Of a DNA stretch of 37,599 nucleotides, positions 26,901 through 36,346 are shown piece after piece (the stretch's first letter is position 1; the number at the start of each line of letters is the position of its first letter). Origin of the DNA: JBPRGG01 sp051418075 (GTDB taxonomy: Bacteria > Bacteroidota > Bacteroidia > Cytophagales > Cyclobacteriaceae); assembly GCA_051418075.1 (NCBI GenBank), contig JBPRGG010000007.1:1-37599 (forward strand), read 5' to 3'. The position numbers and the translations under genes were made by a program. A model generated the notes under the pieces. That model was not told the origin of the DNA, searched no databases, and saw nothing but the letters and a program-made list of their open reading frames with translations.

Positions 26901-29900
26901 GTGGATCAGTTTAGCCGTTGTGCTTCAACGGTAGTTGCACCTGTGATGAATGCAAATCTTAGTGATTTTGGCAACGATATTACGATTACTACAACGGATC
27001 AGTCATCTTGTATTCCTGCCAGTCCTAATGGTAAAATTGAAGCCGGAATAAATGGAGGAATTGTTAATGACTATACATTTCGGTGGTTTTCCGGTCAATT
27101 TGCTACTGGTACTATTCCTGTTGGAAGTGGAATTTATCCCAATAGTAGAAAAGAGACAGATCCGGAATTAAATGATGGCATCTATACAGTTTTCGTTAAA
27201 AGCAATATTACAGGTTGTGAATACGGTAAAGAAGTGATCTTGCAGGAGTCTTTTCAGAATGTTAGCCTAGTGGCCCAACAAATTAATCCGCAAACACATT
27301 GTGATCCCCCAAATGGAGAAGTTTCTGCCACTGCAAGTGGTGGATATGGTCTGGCTCCATCCTATAATTATTATTGGTATGATAAAAATCCTGGCTCAAA
27401 TCCGGATATATCAACTGCAAATTATATTGGTGCAAATTATAATAATCAGGAAAGCGGCGAATATTTTGTAATGGCTCAGGATCAGGCCAGCGGTTGTTTC
27501 TCACAAGTAGAATCTACACTTCTGAACCATTCGGTAACACCTTTTGCCGTTTCAGCCACAGCGGTGCCACAATCATCCTGTTTGGTATCAGCCCCCAATG
27601 GACAAATATCTGCTCATGTCAATAATAATATTTCAGATTATACATTCAGATGGTTTTCTGGTCAATTTGCTACTGGAACGATTCCATCCGGAGCTGGTCT
27701 ATATACAAGCAGCCGATCTGAAACAGATTATGAATTAGAAGCAGGCATATATACGGTTTTTGCTAAGAACATTGTTACAGGTTGCGAATATGGGCAGGAA
27801 GTGATCATTGAAGAAATACCTCAGCAAATTGCCATTATTACAAAAGATGTAGTTAATCAATCTCATTGCAACTTGCCCAACGGTTCGGTAACAGCGGAAG
27901 CATCAGGGGGATATGGATCTTCTCCTGTATATAATTATTATTGGTATAATATGGATCCAGGATCTAATCCTGGTGCTGGTAGTGCTTATAAAACGGGTAA
28001 TACAGCCAATAATTTAGACAATGGAGAATACTGGGTTTTTGCGGTAGATCAAGCCACCGGATGTCAATCCGAAGTGATATCTGATCAGGTACTTGACCAG
28101 GTTGTTCCGTTTACAGTTGCTACTTCTGTTGATCCTCAATCTTCTTGTTTAACCAGTAATCCAAACGGTCAGATATTTGCCAGTGTAAGTACCGGCAATA
28201 CATCAGATTATGACTTTAGGTGGTTTTCTGGTCAGTTTGCCTCTGGCTCAATACCAGCTGGTACAGGTTTATACAGCAACAGTCAATCCGATACGGATCC
28301 TGAACTAAGCACCGGTGTTTATACTGTTTTTGCTCGTCATAAAGTGACAGGATGTGAATATAGTGCAGAAGCGGTGGTTACAGAATCTCTTACAAATGTG
28401 ACTGTATCAATAGATCATTTTAACGATCAAACAACCTGCGTGCCTTTGAATGGCTCAGTTGCAGCATCTGCAACGGGTGGATATGGCAGCAGCCCTTCTT
28501 TTACCTACTATTGGTATGATGTCAATCCCGGAAATTTTCCGGACACACTGAGTTATAATTATCGAGGCAGCAGTTATCAGGATTTAAAATCGGGTACTTA
28601 TTATGTATTGGCTGTGGATAACGACACCAGATGCCAGTCAAGTGTAATTAATCAAGTTATTGCATCCCCTCCGATTGTTCCGGCTATTGTATTTGAATCT
28701 AATAAGGATTATGCAACCTGTGATCCTGCTTTTCCAAATGGTCACCTGGAAGCTTCTGTGTCTGGAGTTACCAGTGGCTATACATTTGAATGGTTTGCAG
28801 GTAATAATACAGACCCGACCAATAAACTCCCAGCAGCAAATCCTGCAATAACAATAAGTGGTAGTGATGATCAGATCATAGAGTTATTAAGTCCCGGATC
28901 TTATACAGTTCAAGTTACAGATCAAGTAACAGGGTGTACTCAGATTGGTAATGATGTGATTAATTCAGTAGATCCGGTAAATCCGGTCCTGTCAACCATG
29001 GTAAATGATGTTACCCTGTGCTTTCCCTTTAATGGAAGCATAGAAGCAAACGCTACAGTGTCCGGCGGACCAGGAACAGCAGGTTTTACCTACTTTTGGT
29101 ATGAAGGTAAACAAGTAGATGCAAGTAAAAAGCTTACCAACTCTTCCTATCTTGCCGATCAGTTAGGCTTAAACACTTATGTGGTTTACGCTCAGGATAA
29201 TAATACAAAATGCTATTCTGATACTATTACTGAAAGAATAAATGAAGTGAATCCTCCCTCAATTTCTTTCAGTAATATAACTGTTGATTGTAATGTGCCA
29301 AGTGGAGGTGTAACAGCCAATGCTTTTATTAGTGGGGCTGAAGTTTCAGATGGATATAAATTTGAATGGTTTGCCGGATTAGATACTGTTAAAACTAATA
29401 ATCCCATTATCTCTACTGATTCAAGTGCATCAGGTTTGCAGGCAGGTGTTTATACCATAATAGTAACTAATAAAACAACCAATTGTAGAGCTGATGATAT
29501 AATAAACCTTTCAACTGATGATATTACCACGCCTAAGGTGACAGCTCATATAGGGAATTCTACCACAACCTGTGGGGGTAATGAAGGTGAAATCAGCCTT
29601 TCAATTTCTGTAAATAGTTCATTCATCAGTGATTATCAAAATTACAGGATGGAATGGAATAAACTATCATTGGATTCTATCTATATTGAAAATCAGGTAA
29701 GACAAGGTAATGCCTCAAATGTTTTTTCAAATCTAAATGAAGGGATCTATATTTTCACTGCCCAATCAACGTTAGGCCCCAATAAATGTTTTTCCAAACC
29801 GGATACTGTTACAATTATTGATCCTCCATCGCCTGATCTGTCTGTTTCGGGAATAAATAATACGATTTGTTCACCTGCTACACCAAATGGTGAATTAAGT

Positions 29901-32900
29901 GTGCAGGCAGCAACATCTGCTGGAGAACCACCATCCGGATATAATTATATTGTATATGATAATTCTGGTGTTGAGCTTCAGCGGCATGAAAATGTCTTAG
30001 CTGGTACTTTAGATCAATTTCAAAATTTACAACCACATCATTACAAAGTCATAGCCGAAAATAGCGTAACCTTCTGTAGGGATTCATCCTACTTCAGAAT
30101 TAAAGATAAAACCATCATTCCAATTATTCAGAATAGTTTATTATTGGATGAAACTTACTGTGTTCCAAATGGAGAAGTTGAAATAGCCACCATATCAACT
30201 GGTGGTGATATGGCATCAGATTATAGCTACTCCTGGTTTAAAGATGATTTATCTTCATCACCCATGGAGGATGGGTTGGGAAATCAGCTTACTTCCTTTC
30301 AAATTGATAAACTTACTGCCGGTAAATATTTTGTAAAAGCAGAAAGAATAGCAACCAATTGTATTTCAGATCCATTTCAGGTGGAATTAAAAGACCTAAG
30401 AGAATTTCCGGTAATAGATCTGGTAGATTTGGTGCATCAAACCACTTGTGCGCCAGTAAAAAATGGATCGATTCAAGTGAATGCCACACAGTCAAATCCT
30501 TATACCTATACCTTCAACTGGACTGGCAGCGGATCTTTCAGTAGTTCTGATAATGGGGTTGCATCCAATAAAATCGACTTGCTTGATGTAGGTGTTTATC
30601 AGTTGGAGGTTATCAATGAAACAACATCTTGTGTGACCAATAGATCATTTGAAGTTAAGGATCAAATTGTATTACCTACTGTAAATTTGGTTAGCTTATT
30701 GGATCAAACATATTGTATAGGTAATGGAATGATAGAAGTAGAGGGTATACATGCCGATAATCCAGGTTTTACCTATGAATGGTACAGGAATGACATCACT
30801 AACTTGTTATATGGAACGGTTAATGAGACCCTGAAAAATGTTTCAGCAGATGATTATTTGGTTAAAGCAGTTAGAACGGATCTTGAGTGTAAATCAGCTC
30901 CATTACAATTGACAGTAGAAGATGAGCATACCGACCCTATAATTTCTTTAGTAGGTCTGATCAATCAAACCAGTTGTGACCTTTCTGCTCCAAATGGTTC
31001 AATTCATGTGGAAGCCATAGAACAAATTGCCGGAACAGATCAATATCGGTTTAGCTGGAGTTCATCGGAAATTGACGATCCGGCAATAACCAGTACAATT
31101 TCTAATAAAGCACAAGGCCAGTATACAGTAGAAGTACTTAATAAAAATACCCAATGCACTGCTCAGGCTACCTATGAAATAAAAGATAAAATTGTTTTAC
31201 CCACGGTGCAATTTGTCAATGCTGTGGATCAGACTGATTGTATTGGAAATGCTTCAATAGAGGTTTCGGGACAGCATGCTGATAATCCTGCTTATTTATA
31301 CCAATGGTATCAGGAGAATTTATCTAATCTTATTGCTACTGAAACAAGTGCAACAATTGCAGGGTTAAGTCATGGAACTTATTATGTCATAGCCAAACGA
31401 GACGATCCTATTGCCTGTGAATCTGCACCACTGCAGATAAATGTAGATGACATTCATGTGAATCCAGTAATAAATTTAATAGCAAATGTTTCACAAACCA
31501 GCTGTGGCACTCCCAATGGTGAAATTAGGGTAGAAGCAATAGATTTAAATGTATCTCACCAATTTACATTTTCCTGGAGTAATGGAACAGTTCATAGTGC
31601 ATCTGTACAAAGTAATTTGGTTGGTCTGACTCAGGGAAGTTACCTGCTTGAAGTGGAAAATGAAAGCACAGCATGTACATCAAATGCTTCATTTGATATA
31701 GTGGATAAAATCGTACTACCAACAGTAAAAGTAGATAATCTCATACCACAAAGTGACTGTATTGGTAATGGCTCAATTAGTGCTTCAGGCCAACATCAGG
31801 ATGACCCTATTATTTATTCCTATGAATGGTATCGAGAAGGTGTATCAACGCCTCTTACTCATACAGGAGCAACCTTAGCCAACCTGCCCAGCGGAACTTA
31901 TGCGGTAGTAGCAGTAAGAACAGATGCTATTGCCTGTAAATCTTTACCTATTCAGGTATATGTTGATGATATTCACACCAATCCTGTTATAAATTTCGAT
32001 GATGCCTCTTTAGTTAGACAGCTTAATTGTTTCCCTGAAACAAATGGGTACACTGGTCAAATCACTGCGTTAGCTGCTGAAGCGGACGGTTCCATAGGAA
32101 GTTACAATTTCAATTGGAGCCATCCTTCAGCAACTGTAGATGTAGTCAATATAAATGCTTATTCCAGTAAAATAATTGAAGCTCACGCAGATAAATACTC
32201 TTTGCAAGTACAAAACACTATTACCCAATGTATTTCAAATGCTGCTTTTACAATTTCTCAAAACCTAGAATTGCCAGATATAAGTTTTGTGGATAAAGCT
32301 GATGATTCCTACTGTAAAAATGGCAATGGTGCTATAGAAGTTTTGGCCGGACCATCCCAATTTAGCTTTGCATATCAATGGTTTAGAATGGAGAATGATA
32401 CTCCTGAAGTCATAAATGGAACCTCAGGAGAAATTATTGAAGATCTTGTAGAAGGGGATTATTTAGTTAAGGCTATTCGACTGGATAATCATTGTGAATC
32501 TTCTGATTTAGCCATATCTGTGGAAGATATCAGCCAACTTCCAGTAGTTTCAATGAGTGTGCTTGCCGAACAAATGGCTGTTACCCCGGCCATACCTACA
32601 GGTAAAATTGAAGCCAATGCGAGAGAAACTGATGGATCTTTTGCTGGTTACCGATTTGATTGGTATCTCAACGATCAGTCATTTAGCCATCGCGATACTA
32701 TCACTGCAGATACTTTGAATAATCTGGCAGCTGGATTATATTCATTGGAAGTAGAGAACCTTGAATCCGGATGTTTCACTAATAACCGGATTGCCCTTTC
32801 AGATAATCCGGCAGAGCCCGCCATACTGGACTTGAACATTAGTGGGATGGCACTTTGCCAGCCTGCCAATGGATCGGTAGAAGTTGTTTCTGTGTCATTG

Positions 32901-34700
32901 AATGATGATCCAGATTCTCTGAATAACTATATCTACTATTGGTATAAGGAAGCGTATTATGATGATCTTTCTATGGCAGATTACATAATTTCAGGGGATT
33001 CCTCTACCCTTGTTGGTAACTTAGGTGCCGGGACTTATTATGTAGTAGCCTGGCAACAAAGACTTAATGTAACGTCTTTACCGGTTCAAATTAAGATAGA
33101 AGATATTGCTAATTACCCTGCAATTGATCTGCTTGAAAAACAAAATCAAACCAGCTGCGATCCTTCCATGCAAAATGGATATCTTAAGATCATGGTGGAT
33201 AATACAATTAATCCAGCTGGATATAATTTTAATTGGTTTGAAGGAATAAACAACAGTTCCAGCAGAATGAATTTTAATACTGATGAAGCATCTCAATTAG
33301 CTGCCGGAGCATATTCCGTAGAGGTAACAAGTCTGACTACAGGATGTAGTAAAACCAAGTCGTTTCTGATCCAGGAAGAAAAGAAAGAAATATTCCTGGT
33401 AGCTTCTGGTTCTGATAATATGAATTGTGTTGATCCAAACGGAAAGTTGTTTGGTAGTATTGTGAATGAACCAAGTACAAATTTTGAATATTTATGGTAT
33501 CAGGGTGCTCAAATCAATGATAATAGTCAACCAGATTACCAGGGTCAATCTATTGAAAATATTCCATCTGGGTTTTATTCTGCTATCGCTTTTGAAAAAA
33601 CGAATCCCAGCTGCTATTCTGATCCGGTCCTGGTCAAGATAGAAGATCTATTATCTTATCCTGATCTGGAAGTAATATTAGATGCGCCACTTTCCAATTG
33701 TGATATTAACCGGGCCAATGGACAACTTTCAATGTCTATGGATGATGATATATCTTTTTACACCATTCAATGGTATGATCATCAGCAGAAAATGTATATT
33801 TCAGATCAGGCATTTGCTAAAAAACTCAATACAGGAGATTTTCATGTAGAAGTAAAACATATGCTAACCGGTTGTTCCATCCATAGTGATACGATTTTTA
33901 TGCCAGTTGAGCAAAAGACAGTACCATTGCCTAATGTGAATATTCTTTCAGAATTCTGGAATTGTGAATATCCTACCGGAAGTGCAGAGGCCTTTGTAGA
34001 TGGTAAACAAGCTCCTTATTTATTTACCTGGTATGATCAGGGCGAGCAAAAAATCAATGTGGATGTTAATTATCAGGTGGATCAGTTGGAAGTAGGTCAA
34101 TATGCCGTCAGAGCAGAGGATCGGTTAACGGGTTGTATTTCAGAAGCAGTATCTTTCCATATCAGTGATGATACCTTTTTTCCTGATTTCGATATTTTTA
34201 CTACCAAAGCACTGTGTCTTGAAGCAAGCGGAACAGCATATGTAGAAGTGCAGGATCCGCAGCACCTGGACAAGGTTTTCTGGTACAATGTGGATAATGA
34301 TATACTTTCTTCTGTATCAGAGGCTTCTGAATTAGTAAATGGAGAATATTTTGTAGAAGTTATTGCTAATAATGGATGTGCTACCCAAAAAGCATTTTCC
34401 ATAGATAATGATGTCAATGTATTTAATGGTATATCTGCTAATGGAGATGGCATAAACGATTATTTTATTATAGATTGCATAGAATCTTATCCCCAGAATC
34501 AGGTTAAAATATTTAACCGTTCAGGCACATTGGTATATGAAATAATTAATTATGATAATAATCACAATACTTTTAGGGGGCGGGGAAATAAAGGTTTGTA
34601 CATCAGTGGAGATGAGCTTCCCATAGGCACCTATTTCTATATTATTGACCTGAATGACCAAAGTAAACCTAAAACAGGATATTTAGAATTGATGAGATAA
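23982..34700 (+). CDS. Giant secreted lectin/Ig-repeat protein with T9SS type B (CHU_C) tail
   Basis: A 3572-residue SprB-like surface protein. A signal peptide (1-24, ending AISQ) is followed by a legume-type lectin domain (about 25-250; GNGADGMAFVMHQ, VTIEFDTW). Next is a cadherin-like domain (about 254-345; AVDDTAS, VVANDYDTDGD). About 34 Ig-like repeats of roughly 80-100 residues fill 350-3480. Each has one Cys near its start in a C-x-x-x-NG motif, a central FxWY or FRWF, and a second Cys near its end, suggesting one disulfide per repeat. Two blocks are built from duplicated pairs. Residues 3480-3572 are a gliding-motility-type CHU_C domain (NGISANGDGINDYFII), the T9SS type B signal. The PorP/SprF gene follows 220 bases later, its probable export partner. 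The lectin suggests glycan binding at the cell surface. Confidence 0.9.
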   Translation: MIKVIKIFFPVILFLTFSGEAISQDWIINGTSEKRSVRCFTVTYEEKNQYGSVWWPDKLDLSQPFELNYVIYMGMKDGNGADGMAFVMHQDSKEFDAFGDKGGGLGYGVHPSQSNTKRIAPSVTIEFDTWYNKKCGTSDTIEIKEDHTTVVYNGETCSPEFPPIPIKPAFAFADQNVEDDQCHDYTIRWTPNPDNTQTIQMFIDGHEVFTFTDDMINGVFGGDTNVFYGFTGSTGGSINEQTICLIGGNSKPFAVDDTASTPLNTPVSINVVANDYDTDGDVLDTLNIVTPPVHGVINSTSKEGFTYTPNSDFVGLDSVQYVVCDINSFKCYAKCDTATILIDVYCVPYDINAAVLSDNSKCLDSLNGVYLPDNGRAEASVTRNGAATTTGFTFHWFHDDANKVQFTGAQNNNIRHGINHVYAVNDTWGCISDTLSVMIDSTGITPDFTIVENHKMTNCKVPNGELEVSASEIGMDVTNYYDFTWYKGTQTLVDQHGTGKIAYGLEGTVYTVFGQSRQNGCYGKASSTVESLVDYPGISVQSVKEIKNCKNLNEGAITVKSDDNDDSLYEFKWYEGSSVKPTGPDYIYNGPELTGLNQGFYTATATLISSGCTSIPVTAEVIDKTVTPVVQVTMEHPSTSCIPTEPNGRLSAVASGGNNSNTVFKWYNGNNQVNHFATGPVVDNLVPGIYTVVYSGNAMTCDGVAQYTLSDSSLNISVNLDNVVAQTFCDPANGSVQVSAAGGYGSYDFYWYNLDPGLNPDTLLNDYKGALYQSLHSGDYWVVAVDRSTRCSSDPLRVAVPDNLSPIINIVETITPQTSCLLSSPNGRLSVEVDSNNSNYTFRWFKGTFAPGTSPSGNGLYANSRSATSSNLEAIKYTVFIKSTITGCEVGYPMTIPEQLPVISASFTTIDQTFCNPANGRISASASGGNGSNPAYDFYWFNTNPGNSPDSVLNDHKGQFYDHLEAANYWMIAVDQFSRCASTVVAPVMNANLSDFGNDITITTTDQSSCIPASPNGKIEAGINGGIVNDYTFRWFSGQFATGTIPVGSGIYPNSRKETDPELNDGIYTVFVKSNITGCEYGKEVILQESFQNVSLVAQQINPQTHCDPPNGEVSATASGGYGLAPSYNYYWYDKNPGSNPDISTANYIGANYNNQESGEYFVMAQDQASGCFSQVESTLLNHSVTPFAVSATAVPQSSCLVSAPNGQISAHVNNNISDYTFRWFSGQFATGTIPSGAGLYTSSRSETDYELEAGIYTVFAKNIVTGCEYGQEVIIEEIPQQIAIITKDVVNQSHCNLPNGSVTAEASGGYGSSPVYNYYWYNMDPGSNPGAGSAYKTGNTANNLDNGEYWVFAVDQATGCQSEVISDQVLDQVVPFTVATSVDPQSSCLTSNPNGQIFASVSTGNTSDYDFRWFSGQFASGSIPAGTGLYSNSQSDTDPELSTGVYTVFARHKVTGCEYSAEAVVTESLTNVTVSIDHFNDQTTCVPLNGSVAASATGGYGSSPSFTYYWYDVNPGNFPDTLSYNYRGSSYQDLKSGTYYVLAVDNDTRCQSSVINQVIASPPIVPAIVFESNKDYATCDPAFPNGHLEASVSGVTSGYTFEWFAGNNTDPTNKLPAANPAITISGSDDQIIELLSPGSYTVQVTDQVTGCTQIGNDVINSVDPVNPVLSTMVNDVTLCFPFNGSIEANATVSGGPGTAGFTYFWYEGKQVDASKKLTNSSYLADQLGLNTYVVYAQDNNTKCYSDTITERINEVNPPSISFSNITVDCNVPSGGVTANAFISGAEVSDGYKFEWFAGLDTVKTNNPIISTDSSASGLQAGVYTIIVTNKTTNCRADDIINLSTDDITTPKVTAHIGNSTTTCGGNEGEISLSISVNSSFISDYQNYRMEWNKLSLDSIYIENQVRQGNASNVFSNLNEGIYIFTAQSTLGPNKCFSKPDTVTIIDPPSPDLSVSGINNTICSPATPNGELSVQAATSAGEPPSGYNYIVYDNSGVELQRHENVLAGTLDQFQNLQPHHYKVIAENSVTFCRDSSYFRIKDKTIIPIIQNSLLLDETYCVPNGEVEIATISTGGDMASDYSYSWFKDDLSSSPMEDGLGNQLTSFQIDKLTAGKYFVKAERIATNCISDPFQVELKDLREFPVIDLVDLVHQTTCAPVKNGSIQVNATQSNPYTYTFNWTGSGSFSSSDNGVASNKIDLLDVGVYQLEVINETTSCVTNRSFEVKDQIVLPTVNLVSLLDQTYCIGNGMIEVEGIHADNPGFTYEWYRNDITNLLYGTVNETLKNVSADDYLVKAVRTDLECKSAPLQLTVEDEHTDPIISLVGLINQTSCDLSAPNGSIHVEAIEQIAGTDQYRFSWSSSEIDDPAITSTISNKAQGQYTVEVLNKNTQCTAQATYEIKDKIVLPTVQFVNAVDQTDCIGNASIEVSGQHADNPAYLYQWYQENLSNLIATETSATIAGLSHGTYYVIAKRDDPIACESAPLQINVDDIHVNPVINLIANVSQTSCGTPNGEIRVEAIDLNVSHQFTFSWSNGTVHSASVQSNLVGLTQGSYLLEVENESTACTSNASFDIVDKIVLPTVKVDNLIPQSDCIGNGSISASGQHQDDPIIYSYEWYREGVSTPLTHTGATLANLPSGTYAVVAVRTDAIACKSLPIQVYVDDIHTNPVINFDDASLVRQLNCFPETNGYTGQITALAAEADGSIGSYNFNWSHPSATVDVVNINAYSSKIIEAHADKYSLQVQNTITQCISNAAFTISQNLELPDISFVDKADDSYCKNGNGAIEVLAGPSQFSFAYQWFRMENDTPEVINGTSGEIIEDLVEGDYLVKAIRLDNHCESSDLAISVEDISQLPVVSMSVLAEQMAVTPAIPTGKIEANARETDGSFAGYRFDWYLNDQSFSHRDTITADTLNNLAAGLYSLEVENLESGCFTNNRIALSDNPAEPAILDLNISGMALCQPANGSVEVVSVSLNDDPDSLNNYIYYWYKEAYYDDLSMADYIISGDSSTLVGNLGAGTYYVVAWQQRLNVTSLPVQIKIEDIANYPAIDLLEKQNQTSCDPSMQNGYLKIMVDNTINPAGYNFNWFEGINNSSSRMNFNTDEASQLAAGAYSVEVTSLTTGCSKTKSFLIQEEKKEIFLVASGSDNMNCVDPNGKLFGSIVNEPSTNFEYLWYQGAQINDNSQPDYQGQSIENIPSGFYSAIAFEKTNPSCYSDPVLVKIEDLLSYPDLEVILDAPLSNCDINRANGQLSMSMDDDISFYTIQWYDHQQKMYISDQAFAKKLNTGDFHVEVKHMLTGCSIHSDTIFMPVEQKTVPLPNVNILSEFWNCEYPTGSAEAFVDGKQAPYLFTWYDQGEQKINVDVNYQVDQLEVGQYAVRAEDRLTGCISEAVSFHISDDTFFPDFDIFTTKALCLEASGTAYVEVQDPQHLDKVFWYNVDNDILSSVSEASELVNGEYFVEVIANNGCATQKAFSIDNDVNVFNGISANGDGINDYFIIDCIESYPQNQVKIFNRSGTLVYEIINYDNNHNTFRGRGNKGLYISGDELPIGTYFYIIDLNDQSKPKTGYLELMR
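26140..28690 (+). repeat. Tandem superrepeat, period about 570 bases, in the giant gene
   Basis: Repeats alternate between two types: one with YYWYDxNPG and one with FRWFSGQFATGTIP. Equivalent Cys codons of the second type fall at 26439, 27009, 27579 and 28146, spaced 570, 570 and 567 bases. First-type Cys codons fall at 26166, 26724, 27300, 27867 and 28437. The unit of 189-190 residues was therefore duplicated as a pair about 4.5 times, apparently recently. Confidence 0.8.
30690..32030 (+). repeat. Second tandem superrepeat, period about 525 bases, in the giant gene
   Basis: A different repeat pair alternates here: one with TxCIGNG and EWY, and one with QTSCxxxNG and FSWS. Cys codons at 30714, 31239 and 31758 (spacing 525, 519) and at 30975, 31503 and 32028 (528, 525) define the period, about 175 residues. 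The linker VLPTV recurs between pairs. Confidence 0.75.
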
Positions 34701-34741
34701 CTTTAAAATGAAGGAGTATTACTGGTTATATAATTACATCA

Positions 34742-34884
34742 AATTTAAAATTGCACTATTGCAAGAAAATATATGATTTAAATAAATAATGTTTCAGAAA
34801 TAAGGGTAATCAGAGATGGTCATAAAAAATGGTCATTGTAAATTAACTGATGCTAAAGTTATATCCAATTTAAAATTGCATTAT
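34742..34884 (+). repeat. Direct repeat and inverted repeat upstream of porP/sprF
   Basis: AATTTAAAATTGCACTAT at 34742-34759 recurs at 34867-34884 with one mismatch, 125 bases apart. The first copy runs into a perfect inverted repeat TTGCA-CTAT-TGCAA at 34751-34764. The gap is AT-rich, so chance is possible; a regulator site is a guess. No terminator is seen after the giant gene. Confidence 0.35.
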
Positions 34885-34920
34885 ACTAATATTTTATATA
34901 ATATAAACAATCCGTAAGAA

Positions 34921-35865
34921 ATGAAAAAAGTAAGATTAATCCTTTTAGCCCTGGCCATGGCTGTTTTTCAAATATTTGTATTTGTTCCTGCCCAGAGTCA
35001 GCAAAAGCCAATTGTTTCCCAATATATGTTTAATAACCTTGTGTTAAACCCTGCTTATGCGGGAGTACACGAGCATCTAAATGCCACAATGGCATACCGT
35101 GATCAATGGGTCAATATGGATGGTGCTCCTACGACTAAATCAGTGAGCATACATTCCGGAATCAAGGATAAAAATATTGGTCTGGGTATGTTGATTGTCA
35201 ATGATAAAATTGGCGTTCATGAAGATAATAGCGCTTATTTATCCTATTCTTACAAAATAAGATTCAAACATGCTAATTTATCCATGGGCTTACAAGCAGG
35301 ATTTAATTATTTAAATTCTGATTTTTCCCGGCTTAATTTAAAGTATGCGGAAGATCCATTGTTAAATTCAATGATAGGTGATTTTAAAATGAACTTTGGA
35401 ACCGGTCTTTATTTTAATACTAAAACCAGTTATATAGGGTTTTCCATTCCTTTCATCAGAAAGAAAAGATTGGTTCAGGATTTTTCTATGCAGCGGGCAA
35501 TGGAGGAATCCCGTTATTATTATTTAACAGCTGGGAAGGTACTGGATCTGTCTTACCGGGTAAAAGTTAAACCTTCCTTTCTATTGAAGGTGGAAGAAGG
35601 AATGCCAGTCACAGGAGATGTAAATATAAATTTCTTTATTGATGATTTACTCAATATTGGGGCATCTTATCGAACCGGTGATAGTTTTGTTGGGCTTTTT
35701 GATGTCAAGATAAGTGACTATTTTCGTTTAGGTTATGCCTATGATTATACTATTTCGGATTTGGCCAGGTACACCTACGGGTCACATGAAATCATGCTGA
35801 ACTACCGAATCAATCTGTTTGCACCAAGAAAGCATAAGATGTGTCCCGGACCTTATTATTTTTAA
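34921..35865 (+). CDS. PorP/SprF family type IX secretion membrane protein
   Basis: A 314-residue outer-membrane protein of the PorP/SprF family. The signal peptide ends near PAQSQ. The family hallmark follows: QYMFNNLVLNPAYAG (about 37-51), then YRDQWVNMDGAPTT, and beta strands with GLGMLIVNDKIG and YLSYSYKI. The C-terminus is strand-rich (HEIMLNYRIN). Such proteins bind the type B CHU_C tail and are needed to export or anchor the paired giant adhesin. Pairing with the preceding 3572-residue gene (220-base gap) is the usual arrangement. A strong terminator follows at 35897-35935. Confidence 0.93.
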   Translation: MKKVRLILLALAMAVFQIFVFVPAQSQQKPIVSQYMFNNLVLNPAYAGVHEHLNATMAYRDQWVNMDGAPTTKSVSIHSGIKDKNIGLGMLIVNDKIGVHEDNSAYLSYSYKIRFKHANLSMGLQAGFNYLNSDFSRLNLKYAEDPLLNSMIGDFKMNFGTGLYFNTKTSYIGFSIPFIRKKRLVQDFSMQRAMEESRYYYLTAGKVLDLSYRVKVKPSFLLKVEEGMPVTGDVNINFFIDDLLNIGASYRTGDSFVGLFDVKISDYFRLGYAYDYTISDLARYTYGSHEIMLNYRINLFAPRKHKMCPGPYYF

Positions 35866-35896
35866 TTGACTTACTTACATACGGATTATTTATTTG

Positions 35897-35935
35897 TTTT
35901 GCTTGCCGGTATTACTGGCAAGCAAAATTTTATTT
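35897..35935 (+). terminator. Rho-independent terminator after porP/sprF
   Basis: TTTTGCTTGCC (35897-35907) pairs perfectly with GGCAAGCAAAA (35917-35927), an 11-bp stem with a 9-base loop, followed by TTTATTTTA. It lies about 30 bases past the stop. Confidence 0.85.
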
Positions 35936-36345
35936 TACTTGCACCAAACTCCTGCATTTAAAGTTGGCTATCGGGCTGGAAGCAGTATATTAAATTGTTA
36001 AAGTAAAATATATTAAAAGCATACCTTGATATTACACTACATTTTTTCTTTTTTCAGAATATTATTTTAAATTTCCTTCTTTTTGCTCAACCTCACCCTT
36101 TAATTTGCAATATTCTGATTGACTGAGTTGATCAAAATTAGATATTGGCCCTAAATTTTAAAACATATTTATTTGTTCAAGCTAGCTTATGGGCAAAATA
36201 TTAGAACAACATATCTGTATTTCAGCTGATATTATTTGGTTTATTTGTAGATGAAAATCTCTTAGAAAAGTATAAATATTGATAAAATCATAAATAAATA
36301 GCTAATAATTAAAATATAAATAATAAATCTTTTATTACATGGGGG
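35936..36345. other. Gene-free AT-rich stretch
   Basis: About 410 bases with no convincing ORF, hairpin or RNA signature. It is a spacer between the porP/sprF terminator and the promoter at 36347. Confidence 0.5.
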
Positions 36346-36346
36346 T

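Noticed and set aside
26140..32030. CRISPR-like regular repeats
   Set aside because: The repeats are 520-570 bases long, diverged and in frame with a long coding sequence; no short identical repeats with unique spacers exist.
24106..34453. Many short open frames in other frames or on the opposite strand of the giant gene
   Set aside because: They follow the repeat structure of the real frame, have no plausible start context and no recognisable product.
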